Source of the DNA: Rhizobium sp. CSW-27
GTDB taxonomy: Bacteria > Pseudomonadota > Alphaproteobacteria > Rhizobiales > Rhizobiaceae
Direction: 5' to 3'
DNA: 64,000 bases
Assembly (NCBI RefSeq): GCF_018760785.1
Contig: NZ_JAHHZO010000004.1
Span: 310,001-374,000 of the forward strand
Of this stretch, positions 57,532-64,000 are shown piece by piece. The notes below the pieces were generated by a model. That model saw nothing but the letters and a program-made list of their open reading frames with translations, did no database searches and had not been told where the DNA came from. How positions within the stretch are numbered: position 1 is the stretch's first letter; every line of letters begins with the position of its first letter. A program made the translations under genes and the position numbers.

Positions 57532-57852
57532 TCAGGCGCTACGGGAGACGGCACCATCGGAAAACAGCGAGGCGCCATTCTGGTCGATGATCTGCTGGCC
57601 CTTACGGAAAGTGCATTCGCGCGCATCATCCAGCGAGGTAAACATGTCGGCGCGCAGGAAGGTGCGCACCATGGTCTGGCCGTCCACCACCTTTTCGATG
57701 CGCCCTGCCAGGCGGTATTGCGACCCCTCGCGCACCGGCTCGGCGAAGATCTTGCAGCCGGCATGCTCCTGCGGTTCGGCCGCCGGGGCGGCCTTCGCCT
57801 CCTGCTCGCCACCGCCGGAAAACATCGAGAGGATCTTGGAAAAGAATGCCAT
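57532..57852 (-). CDS. HlyU-family protein
   Basis: The 106-residue protein starts MAFFSKILSMFSGGGEQEAK and then has the HlyU-domain pattern (CKIFAEPVREGSQYRLAGRIEKVVDGQTMVRTFLRADMF, then ARECTFRKGQQIIDQNG). Despite the name borrowed from a Vibrio haemolysin regulator, this domain is a small protein common in alphaproteobacteria with no known DNA-binding role. It lies 69 bp downstream of ilvA on the same strand, so the two may share a transcript. Confidence 0.82.
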   Translation of the reverse strand: MAFFSKILSMFSGGGEQEAKAAPAAEPQEHAGCKIFAEPVREGSQYRLAGRIEKVVDGQTMVRTFLRADMFTSLDDARECTFRKGQQIIDQNGASLFSDGAVSRSA

Positions 57853-57921
57853 CAGTCGTCCTTCCTTGTGTGTCGGGCCTGGCTTGCCAGACCGTTTGTC
57901 TCAGGCGCGTGGCCCATCCCT

Positions 57922-59172
57922 TTAGATGATCAGGTTGGCCAGGATCTCGTTTTCGGTAATGTCCTGATAGCCGAGCCCCGCCGCCTCGAACCGCTCCAGC
58001 AGGCCGGCAAAGTTTTCCGGGCTGGCCGTTTCGATGCCGATCAGGATCGAGCCGAAATTGCGCGCCGACTTCTTCAGATATTCGAAACGCGCGATGTCGT
58101 CTTCCGGTCCGAGCAGGTTGAGGAAATCGCGCAGTGCGCCCGGGCGCTGGGCCAGCCGCAGGATGAAGTATTTCTTCAGCCCCGCATGCCGCATGGCGCG
58201 CTCCTTGACGTCCGGCAGGCGCTCGAAATCGAAATTGCCACCGGAGACGACGGCAATGATGCGCCGGCCCTTCACCCGTTCGGGGTCGAGCGCGGCAAGT
58301 GCGGTCAGCGACAGCGCGCCGGCCGGCTCCAGCACCACACCCTCGATGTTGAGCATTTCCGTCATCGTCACGCAGATGGCGTTTTCCGGCATCGCCATGA
58401 CCTGCGATTCGTCAAAGCGCTTCAGCGCCTCGAAATTCAGGTCGCCGATGCGTGCGACGGCGGCGCCATCGACAAAGTTGTCGACCCTGGGCAGCGTCAC
58501 GGCACGGCCGGCCTTGAGGCTTTCCTTGAGGCTCGGCGCGCCGGAAGGCTCGACCATCAGGAAGGCCTCGTCGGCCAGATCCCTGGAGAGGTAGCCGATC
58601 ATGCCGGAGGACAGGCCGCCGCCGCCAACCGGCATGATGACCAGATCGGGAAGCGCGCCCTCCGGCAGTTGCGCGAGGATTTCCGCCGCAACGGTCGCCT
58701 GCCCCTCGATGATGTCCTCGTGGTCGAAGGGTGGCACCATCACGCCGCCGGTCTCCTCCACATGGGTGCGAGCCGCCGCATAGCACTGGTCGAAGATGTC
58801 GCCCACCAGGCGGATGGTGATGAAGGAGCCGCCGAACATGCGGGTCTTGTCGATCTTCTGCTGCGGCGTGGTCACCGGCATGAAGACCACGCCCGGCACC
58901 TGGAAATGGCGGCAGACGAAGGCAAAGCCCTGCGCATGATTGCCGGCGGAAGCGCAGACGAAGGTGCGGCCGCTGCCGCCCTCGGCGATTGCCTTGCGGA
59001 AGAAGTTGAAGGCGCCGCGGATCTTGTAGGAGCGCACCGGCGACAGATCCTCGCGCTTCAGCCACACCTCCGCTCCGAAGCGCCGGCTCAGATGTTCGTT
59101 CATCTGCAGCGGCGTTTCAGGAAAGATCTCCCGCATCGCCAGCATCGCCTCGTCCACAGCCGCCCTGTTCAT
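57922..59172 (-). CDS. ilvA: Threonine ammonia-lyase (threonine dehydratase)
   Basis: The 416-residue PLP enzyme deaminates threonine to 2-oxobutyrate, the first step of isoleucine synthesis. The PLP lysine is K50 in VRSYKIRGAF, the phosphate-binding loop is VGGGGLSSGM and the SAGNHAQG segment contacts the substrate. The C-terminal 90 residues (FILRLAQRPGALRDFLNLL...) form a single ACT-like regulatory domain, the shorter form compared with E. coli IlvA. It is divergent from trkH. Confidence 0.93.
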   Translation of the reverse strand: MNRAAVDEAMLAMREIFPETPLQMNEHLSRRFGAEVWLKREDLSPVRSYKIRGAFNFFRKAIAEGGSGRTFVCASAGNHAQGFAFVCRHFQVPGVVFMPVTTPQQKIDKTRMFGGSFITIRLVGDIFDQCYAAARTHVEETGGVMVPPFDHEDIIEGQATVAAEILAQLPEGALPDLVIMPVGGGGLSSGMIGYLSRDLADEAFLMVEPSGAPSLKESLKAGRAVTLPRVDNFVDGAAVARIGDLNFEALKRFDESQVMAMPENAICVTMTEMLNIEGVVLEPAGALSLTALAALDPERVKGRRIIAVVSGGNFDFERLPDVKERAMRHAGLKKYFILRLAQRPGALRDFLNLLGPEDDIARFEYLKKSARNFGSILIGIETASPENFAGLLERFEAAGLGYQDITENEILANLII

Positions 59173-59274
59173 TGCCTGTCATCCGTTGAAATTCAAACCG
59201 GTCCCCGCTATGCCATAGCTGATCGAGAGAGACAAAAGCTTCTTTTCAGAGCCAACTAATCGGGACCGCCGCGT

Positions 59275-60729
59275 TTGAACGCAAACCAATTCCGCTCATC
59301 GATCTATATCGTGGCCTTGTGCGGGCTTTACCTGTCGACCGCGATGTTCATCCCGGCGCTTGTCGATCTGTATTATGGCCAGCCGGACTGGCAGATCTTT
59401 GCTCTGTCCGGCGTGATGGTCGGCGGCCTTTCGCTGGCGGCCGCCATGGCCACCCGTGGCTCCATTCCGGTGTTCAACAAGCGGCTCGGCTTCCTGCTGG
59501 TCAACATGCTGTGGGCGCTGTTCTCGCTGGTCGGCGCCATTCCGCTCTACCTGTCGACACTGAACCTCGGCTTTGCCCAGGCGCTGTTCGAATCGATCTC
59601 GGCGATCACCACCACCGGCTCCACCGTGCTTGCCGGGCTTGACGACATGCCACCCGGCATCCTGATGTGGCGCTCCCTGCTGCACTGGCTGGGCGGCATC
59701 GGCATCGTGGCGCTCGGCCTGTTCGTGCTGCCCTTTCTTCGGGTTGGCGGGATGTCCTTCTTCAAGATGGAATCCTCCGATACCAACGACAAGCCCTTCG
59801 CCAAGCTGGCCAGCTTCACCCGCGCCTTCATGGCCGTCTATGTCGGCATCACGCTGGTGTGCACCATGGCCTATGATTATGCGGGCATGGGGCATTTCGA
59901 TGCGCTGAACCACGCCATGGCCACCGTCGCCACCGGCGGCTTTTCCACCCACGATGCCTCGTTCGGCTATTTCAACAGCATTCCGCTGATGTGGGTCGGC
60001 ACCGTCTTCATGACGCTGTGCAGCCTGCCCTTCTCGATCCTGATCCTGTTTGCGGTGCGCCGCCGGCTGGACAGCCTGCGCGATCCGCAGGTGGGCTTCT
60101 TCCTCGGCTATCTGACGTTGTTTGCCCTGGCGGGCGGCATCTACCACCATGTGCGCAACGGCGTGGATTTGCCGGTGGCACTGGCGCATTCCTTCTTCAA
60201 CATCTCCTCCATTCTCTCCACCACCGGATTTGCCAGCGAGGACTACACGCTCTGGGGTCCCTTCGCGGTGGCGCTGGCCATGTTCGCCACCTTCATGGGC
60301 GGCTGTTCCGGATCGACGGCCGGGGGCATCAAGGCCTACCGCTTCGTCATCGTCTTCAACGTCATCCGAAGCGGCCTGAAGAAGCTGATCTATCCGAATG
60401 CCATCTATCCGGTGCGCTACGGCACTGCCACGGTGGACCCCGAGGTGCAGCGCGGCGTCTTCCTGTTCATCAGCCTCTACATCATGCTGTGGGCCGTCGG
60501 CAGCCTCGGCATGGCGCTGCTGGGCTATGATCTCGTCACCTCCTTCTCGGCGGTGCTGACCTGTCTGTCCAACGTCGGCCCCGGTCTTGGCACGACCATC
60601 GGCCCCGCCGGAAACTTCTCCAGCCTCAGCGAGCCGGCGCTCTACCTGCTGTCGCTGATGATGCTCTTGGGGCGACTGGAAATCCTGACCGTGATGGTGC
60701 TTCTGCTGCCCCTGTTCTGGCGCAACTGA
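59275..60729 (+). CDS. trkH: TrkH-family potassium uptake protein
   Basis: The 484-residue membrane protein has four repeated pore segments with selectivity-filter-like sequences (SAITTTGSTVLAG, MATVATGGFSTHD, NISSILSTTGFASED and LTCLSNVGPGLG), as in Trk/Ktr potassium channels-transporters. It would take up K+ with a cytosolic TrkA regulator encoded elsewhere. The start is the TTG at 59275; a later ATG at 59344 would cut the first helix. Confidence 0.93.
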   Translation: MNANQFRSSIYIVALCGLYLSTAMFIPALVDLYYGQPDWQIFALSGVMVGGLSLAAAMATRGSIPVFNKRLGFLLVNMLWALFSLVGAIPLYLSTLNLGFAQALFESISAITTTGSTVLAGLDDMPPGILMWRSLLHWLGGIGIVALGLFVLPFLRVGGMSFFKMESSDTNDKPFAKLASFTRAFMAVYVGITLVCTMAYDYAGMGHFDALNHAMATVATGGFSTHDASFGYFNSIPLMWVGTVFMTLCSLPFSILILFAVRRRLDSLRDPQVGFFLGYLTLFALAGGIYHHVRNGVDLPVALAHSFFNISSILSTTGFASEDYTLWGPFAVALAMFATFMGGCSGSTAGGIKAYRFVIVFNVIRSGLKKLIYPNAIYPVRYGTATVDPEVQRGVFLFISLYIMLWAVGSLGMALLGYDLVTSFSAVLTCLSNVGPGLGTTIGPAGNFSSLSEPALYLLSLMMLLGRLEILTVMVLLLPLFWRN

Positions 60730-60784
60730 AAACGCCAGCCGCATCGCGCGCGCCTTTGCCGCGCGCAAGCAGGGTCCGGGCTCT

Positions 60785-61420
60785 TCAGTTGCGGATCGTC
60801 AGATCCGCCTCGGCGCTGCCGGCAAGAATGGCCAGGCCGTTCGGCAGATCATTGCCGTCCAGCTTGTGGCGGATGGCTGCCTCGTCGAGACCGTAGCCCT
60901 CCCAGCGGACACGCAGGCGCCGGCGCAGTTCCTCCACCTCCACCTCGACCATCACCGTCAGGTCGAAGATCGGCTTCAGCCGGTCCCACGGCTTCTCACG
61001 CATCAGCAGGTAATTGCCCTCGCAGACGATGATGCCGGTCTCGCGCCCGATCAGCCGGCCACCGGCACGGGCGATCTCGATTGCCCGGTCGAAGACAGGC
61101 ACGGCCACCACCTCGTCCTCGTTGCTCTTCAGACGCTGCAGTATGTGCCGCAGGCCATGCACGTCGAAGGTGTCTATCGCCCCCTTGTGCGCCAGGCGCC
61201 CCATCGCCGTCAGCACAGCATCGTCGAAGTGGAAGCCATCCATGGGAAAGACGGCGGCAAGCCCCGGCCGCTCGCGATTGATCTCCTCCACCACCTGATC
61301 GGCCAGCGTCGACTTGCCGGATCCCGGCGGTCCGGCGATACCGGCCATCAGGCGCGCTCCGTCATGGCGGTCGATCAACCGGCGTGCGAGGGCTCGAGCA
61401 TTGTCTTCCAGTGTCGTCAC
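60785..61420 (-). CDS. P-loop kinase of the uridine kinase/phosphoribulokinase family (nucleoside/sugar kinase)
   Basis: The 211-residue protein has Walker A GPPGSGKSTLADQ, the family segment FPMDGFHFDDAVL and the lid-like VCEGNYLLMREKPWDRL, typical of the small uridine kinase/FrcK/panK-like P-loop kinases. The substrate (nucleoside or sugar) is not visible. I chose the GTG at 61420 (VTTLEDNARALARRL) with GGGATC upstream. It converges with trkH. The intron-bearing tRNA-Leu begins about 135 bp upstream. Confidence 0.85.
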   Translation of the reverse strand: MTTLEDNARALARRLIDRHDGARLMAGIAGPPGSGKSTLADQVVEEINRERPGLAAVFPMDGFHFDDAVLTAMGRLAHKGAIDTFDVHGLRHILQRLKSNEDEVVAVPVFDRAIEIARAGGRLIGRETGIIVCEGNYLLMREKPWDRLKPIFDLTVMVEVEVEELRRRLRVRWEGYGLDEAAIRHKLDGNDLPNGLAILAGSAEADLTIRN

Positions 61421-61555
61421 GGCATGATCCCAGATCGTTCGGCGAGGGGAATCGGCTTCCCCTTTCGTCCGCCCATCAAGAGCGGAGGCCGGCCGGCAAA
61501 TCAAGCGGTGGCAGCACAAGCCGCACCGTGACCAGCAGCCATGCTGACGAGAAGA

Positions 61556-61866
61556 TGGTGCGGACGACGGGACTCGAACCCGTAATCTCGAACGAGAGGC
61601 AGATTTTCATACCACTTCGGCTTTCGCCGCCGCCCGCAGGCGTTCGTGGTCTGGACTGTCCCTTCGCCATGACCGAAAAAGGCTTTAGGCGCCGCCCGTC
61701 CAGTCTCTACACCTTCCCTTCCTGCCGGAAGGGCTTGGCTCGGGATTGGCCTTGGGGTGTTCCCCTTTAGCGTTCCCCGACTTTGAGCGGTTCTACACCG
61801 CGGATTTCCCCGCGGGCACTCCAATTGTCAAAAGTCTGCTGCGTCTACCAATTTCGCCACGTCCGC
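61556..61866 (-). tRNA. tRNA-Leu (UAA), interrupted by a group I intron
   Basis: Joining 61866-61832 to 61607-61556 gives an 87-nt class II tRNA. The acceptor GCGGACG pairs with CGTCCGC, then comes the discriminator A and an encoded CCA. The anticodon stem GCAGA pairs with TCTGC around the loop CTTAAAA, giving anticodon TAA. A long variable arm and T-arm (ACGGG TTCGAGT CCCGT) follow. Unspliced, the anticodon loop is broken by 224 nt directly after U34. Ordinary tRNA finders without intron handling may miss or mis-call it. Confidence 0.9.
61608..61831 (-). other. Group I intron in the anticodon loop of tRNA-Leu(UAA)
   Basis: The 224-nt insert ends with G (61608), the expected last base of a group I intron, and starts directly after a T (U34). 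P1 can form between exon ACUU (61835-61832) and GAGU (61821-61818) with the required U-G pair at the splice site. P7 is seen as GACTG (61705-61701) with CAGTC (61658-61654). Conserved R- and S-like segments are GGTGTAGAGACTGGACGG and ACAGTCCAGACC. A GGAAGGG/CCCTTCC hairpin and a CGGC-GAAA-GCCG tetraloop stem fit P6 and P9. No reading frame for a homing endonuclease is present. The site equals that of cyanobacterial and plastid tRNA-Leu introns. Confidence 0.85.
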
Positions 61867-61894
61867 TTGCCCCGACTTGATCATGGGCAATGTC

Positions 61895-61923
61895 TTAATC
61901 ATGGGCTTGTCTGAAAAATGCAA
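61895..61923 (-). promoter_or_regulatory. Predicted promoter of tRNA-Leu
   Basis: On the minus strand TTGCAT (61923-61918) and GATTAA (61900-61895) are 17 bp apart and end 28 bp before the tRNA. Confidence 0.45.
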
Positions 61924-62099
61924 GTCCATGTTCTCGAATATTCGTACGCTCGCAGCCGCCTTTCATGAGACGATCCGGCACTGGCGCTGCGCCGCCGCAT
62001 ACCCCACATGAGAGGGAGGCCTCACCGTTTACGACCGGCCTGGAACTTCAACGCCTCCGGCAGGTTTTCCCGTCACCGCATGCAACAGGTCCTTCACCG

Positions 62100-62360
62100 A
62101 TGAAAATCCCTCTGATCCTCCTCGGCACCGCGCTTGCCCTCAGCGCCTGCACCACCGCCACGGTGGAACCCATTCCCGGCTCCATCACCTATAGCGGCCA
62201 GCCGCGCACGAAGCTCACCAAGTCGCCGGTCGGCAGCACCTTCGAGCACCGTTTCTATGCCGATGGCGGCGAGTATGTGGAAACCTACCAGATCCAGCCG
62301 GACCGCAGCCTGAAGCTGATCTGGCGGCGCTTCCTTCCGGACATCATCGATGACAACTGA
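62100..62360 (+). CDS. Small lipoprotein of unknown function
   Basis: The 86-residue protein starts MKIPLILLGTALALSACTT, a lipoprotein signal with lipobox LSAC (Cys at 17). The mature part (PGSITYSGQPRTKLTKSPVGSTFEHRFYADGGEYVETYQI) is short and beta-like. It is a single gene downstream of the tRNA-Leu. I do not recognise it beyond resembling small rhizobial lipoproteins. Confidence 0.7.
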   Translation: MKIPLILLGTALALSACTTATVEPIPGSITYSGQPRTKLTKSPVGSTFEHRFYADGGEYVETYQIQPDRSLKLIWRRFLPDIIDDN

Positions 62361-62473
62361 GGGAGAGCCGGACGCAGGACGGCGCATCACGGCTTTGCCC
62401 GGACATCCGGTAGACTTGCCGGGGAAGGCTGCAACCCTATGTCGGTGCTTTGCCGCCTGAAGAGTGCCACATC

Positions 62474-62890
62474 GTGACCTACCGATTCCTCATCGTCGAA
62501 GACGGACTGCTGATCGCCATGGACCTAGAGGATGCCGTCCGCCGCTGCGGCCATGAAGTAACCGGCATCGCGCCCGACATGTCCGTGGCGCTCAACTATG
62601 CCGGGGATGCCGATATTGCCTTTGTCGATGTGCGCCTCGCCGATGGTGAGACCGGTCCGGAACTGGCGGCGCGACTGGTGGAGCGGGGCATCCTCGTCGT
62701 CTTCGTCACCGGCAATCCGGCGCTGGTGGAGGGGCGCGATGCGGGCGCGCTCGGCGTCATCGCCAAGCCCCTCACCCTGCAGGCCTCCACCGATGTCATC
62801 CAGTTCACCGTCGACTGGAAGAACGGCATTCGCCGCAATCCTCCCGCCCGCCTGCGGCTGTTCCGGCCGCTTGCCGAGCCCCTGGCCTGA
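62474..62890 (+). CDS. Single-domain response regulator (receiver)
   Basis: The 138-residue protein has a receiver domain: FLIVEDGLLIAMDLEDAVRRCGHEVTGIAPDM, the phospho-acceptor Asp in IAFVDVRLADGETG, the Thr in VVFVTGNPALVEG and the Lys in GVIAKPL. A basic C-terminal tail follows, with no output domain, so it probably acts by binding a partner, as CheY or the rhizobial general-stress receivers do. The start is a GTG at 62474; no kinase is adjacent. Confidence 0.85.
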   Translation: MTYRFLIVEDGLLIAMDLEDAVRRCGHEVTGIAPDMSVALNYAGDADIAFVDVRLADGETGPELAARLVERGILVVFVTGNPALVEGRDAGALGVIAKPLTLQASTDVIQFTVDWKNGIRRNPPARLRLFRPLAEPLA

Positions 62891-62917
62891 CAAGTCGTTC
62901 CGCTGGCGGCCACCGGC

Positions 62918-62950
62918 AAAAAGGGCGCGAGGATCTCTCCCCGCGCCCCT
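62918..62950 (-). terminator. Terminator of wrbA
   Basis: On the minus strand GGGCGCG and CGCGCCC form a stem with a 12-nt loop followed by TTTTTG. It lies between wrbA and the converging receiver gene. Confidence 0.8.
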
Positions 62951-62976
62951 TGTCGCTTCCTGGATGCCTCAGCACA

Positions 62977-63576
62977 TCAGCCGGCGAGCTTTGCGGCGAT
63001 GCGCGCAACATGCGCGCCCTGGAAGCGGGCGCCATCCAGTTCGATTTCGGAGGGCTGGCGCGAGCCGTCGCCTTCGGTGATGGTGGAGGCGCCATAGGGC
63101 GAACCGCCCTTTACCTGTTCCGTACCCATCTGACCCTGGAAGGAATAGGGCAGGCCTGCCACCACCATGCCATGGTGAAGGAAGGTGGGGATGAAGGAGA
63201 GAATGGTCGATTCCTGGCCGCCATGCTGGGTGGCGGTGGAGGTGAAGACCGAGCCGACCTTGCCGATCAGCTTGCCGTTGAACCACAGGCCGCCGGTCTG
63301 GTCCCAGAAATTGCGCATCTGCGAGGCGACCGTGCCGAAGCGCGTGCCGGCACCGACGATGATGGCGTCATACTCGACAAGATCGTCCACCTTGGCGATC
63401 GCAGCCGCCTGATCCATCTTGTAATGCGAGGCCCTGGCAACCTCTTCCGGCACCAGTTCCGGAACGCGCATCACCGTTACGTCGGCGCCCTCGGACTTGG
63501 CACCTTCGGCGACCGCATAGGCCATGGTTTCGATATGGCCATAGGTGGAATGATAGAGAACCAGAACCTTCGGCAT
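62977..63576 (-). CDS. wrbA: NAD(P)H:quinone oxidoreductase WrbA
   Basis: The 199-residue flavodoxin-like enzyme reduces quinones by two electrons to avoid semiquinone radicals. It starts [26 protein letters not shown], with the FMN phosphate loop, and has [23 protein letters not shown] and [17 protein letters not shown], the WrbA signatures. The ATG at 63576 gives exactly the standard length. It is divergent from the cinA-type gene. Confidence 0.95.
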   Translation of the reverse strand: MPKVLVLYHSTYGHIETMAYAVAEGAKSEGADVTVMRVPELVPEEVARASHYKMDQAAAIAKVDDLVEYDAIIVGAGTRFGTVASQMRNFWDQTGGLWFNGKLIGKVGSVFTSTATQHGGQESTILSFIPTFLHHGMVVAGLPYSFQGQMGTEQVKGGSPYGASTITEGDGSRQPSEIELDGARFQGAHVARIAAKLAG

Positions 63577-63814
63577 GTGTGTCTCCCGTCGTTCGTGCGG
63601 CGCCGGAATGGCGCGGCCGTTGCTGAACAACTTAGTCGCGGCCTGCCGTTTCGCCAGCCCCCTGTGGTCGCACGCACTGTTCAATCTTTCAGCACGAAAA
63701 ATCCGTTGCGGTCACAAACCCGTAAATGTCTGGCACATAGCCACGCCTTCTTCCGGTCGCCGTTTTGACGTAGGAAGGTCATCACAGCCATTCCAGTTTT
63801 CAGCGAGGACCTCC

Positions 63815-64000
63815 ATGACAACCCCCATCGTGACCGCCGCCATTCTGGCGATTGGCGACGAACTTCTGTCCGGCCGCACCAAGGACAAGAATATCGGTCA
63901 CCTGGCCGACGTGCTGCTCCTGTCCGGCATCGACCTCAAGGAGGTTCGAATCGTCGCTGACGAGGAGGAGGCGATCGTCGAGGCGCTGAATGCGCTGCGG
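63815..64000 (+). CDS. CinA/MoaB-type molybdopterin-binding domain protein, 3' end outside the window
   Basis: The 62 residues visible (MTTPIVTAAILAIGDELLSGRTKDKNIGHLADVLLLSG...) match the start of the MoCF-binding domain found in CinA (competence/damage-inducible) proteins and their single-domain relatives. GAGGACCTCC lies ahead of the ATG at 63815. The frame continues past the right edge, so whether it is full CinA or the short form is unknown. Confidence 0.85.
   Translation, partial: MTTPIVTAAILAIGDELLSGRTKDKNIGHLADVLLLSGIDLKEVRIVADEEEAIVEALNALR

Noticed and set aside
61384-61824. Protein-coding frames on both strands across the tRNA-Leu/intron region
   Set aside because: They run through the tRNA exons and intron (for example frames containing RTTGLEPVISN, a translated tRNA T-arm) and have no ribosome binding site; the RNA interpretation explains the sequence completely.

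Overview
The window is a GC-rich (roughly 62%) alphaproteobacterial chromosome segment, almost certainly from a member of the Rhizobiaceae or a close Rhizobiales relative. The evidence is the gene content and order: a fused SecDF next to YajC, the minus-strand run argS - SPOR protein - nagZ - scpA - scpB - tatABC - serS - surE - pcm - nlpD, an ExoR homologue, a PopZ (DUF2497) gene beside valS, and many GTG/TTG starts. It reads as core chromosome; I saw no insertion sequence, prophage, integrase or CRISPR array.

Layout. 1-5.9 kb: the end of a FUSC-family membrane protein, a periplasmic protein, icd, a GST, a VOC protein and trmFO. 6-10.3 kb (minus strand): a squalene/phytoene-synthase-like protein and an Mth938-domain protein (both resembling mitochondrial complex I assembly factors), then secDF and yajC. 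10.5-28 kb: a DUF815 ATPase, then the long minus-strand housekeeping block for cell envelope, protein repair, tRNA charging, Tat export and chromosome segregation, with an orphan ABC ATPase lying between scpB and tatA, and ending with argS and a dGTPase-like gene. 28-37 kb: an ErpA/IscA-type protein, xth, exoR, a FadL-type porin, valS, popZ and a second Pcm-like methyltransferase. 37.6-42.3 kb: a catabolic module (GntR/FCD regulator, three-part TRAP transporter, DapA-type aldolase/lyase). 42.4-47 kb: tRNA-Cys, tRNA-Asn, exoD, several very small proteins and a LysR regulator. 47-50.3 kb: a sulfur/cysteine operon (cysK, an AlaX-type editing protein, and a mercaptopyruvate sulfurtransferase fused to a GNAT domain). 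50.5-64 kb: a polysaccharide deacetylase, a PadR regulator facing a Tat-exported cyclic nucleotide phosphodiesterase/nucleotidase, a LysR/azoR pair, ilvA, trkH, a P-loop kinase, an intron-containing tRNA-Leu, a lipoprotein, a response-regulator receiver, wrbA and the start of a cinA-type gene.

Functional links. The Tat translocase encoded here has at least two likely clients in the window, the TRAP binding protein and the CpdB-like enzyme, both with twin-arginine signals. ExoR and ExoD both belong to exopolysaccharide control or synthesis. The NlpD-like protein, NagZ, the SPOR protein and PopZ concern peptidoglycan and the cell poles.

The most unusual element is on the minus strand at 61556-61866: a tRNA-Leu(UAA) gene interrupted in its anticodon loop by a 224-nt sequence with the hallmarks of a group I intron, at the same position as the cyanobacterial and plastid tRNA-Leu introns. 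Other notable points are the sulfurtransferase-GNAT fusion, three copies of a CGATATATC(G/T) box between the PadR gene and cpdB, and several small proteins with strong ribosome binding sites.
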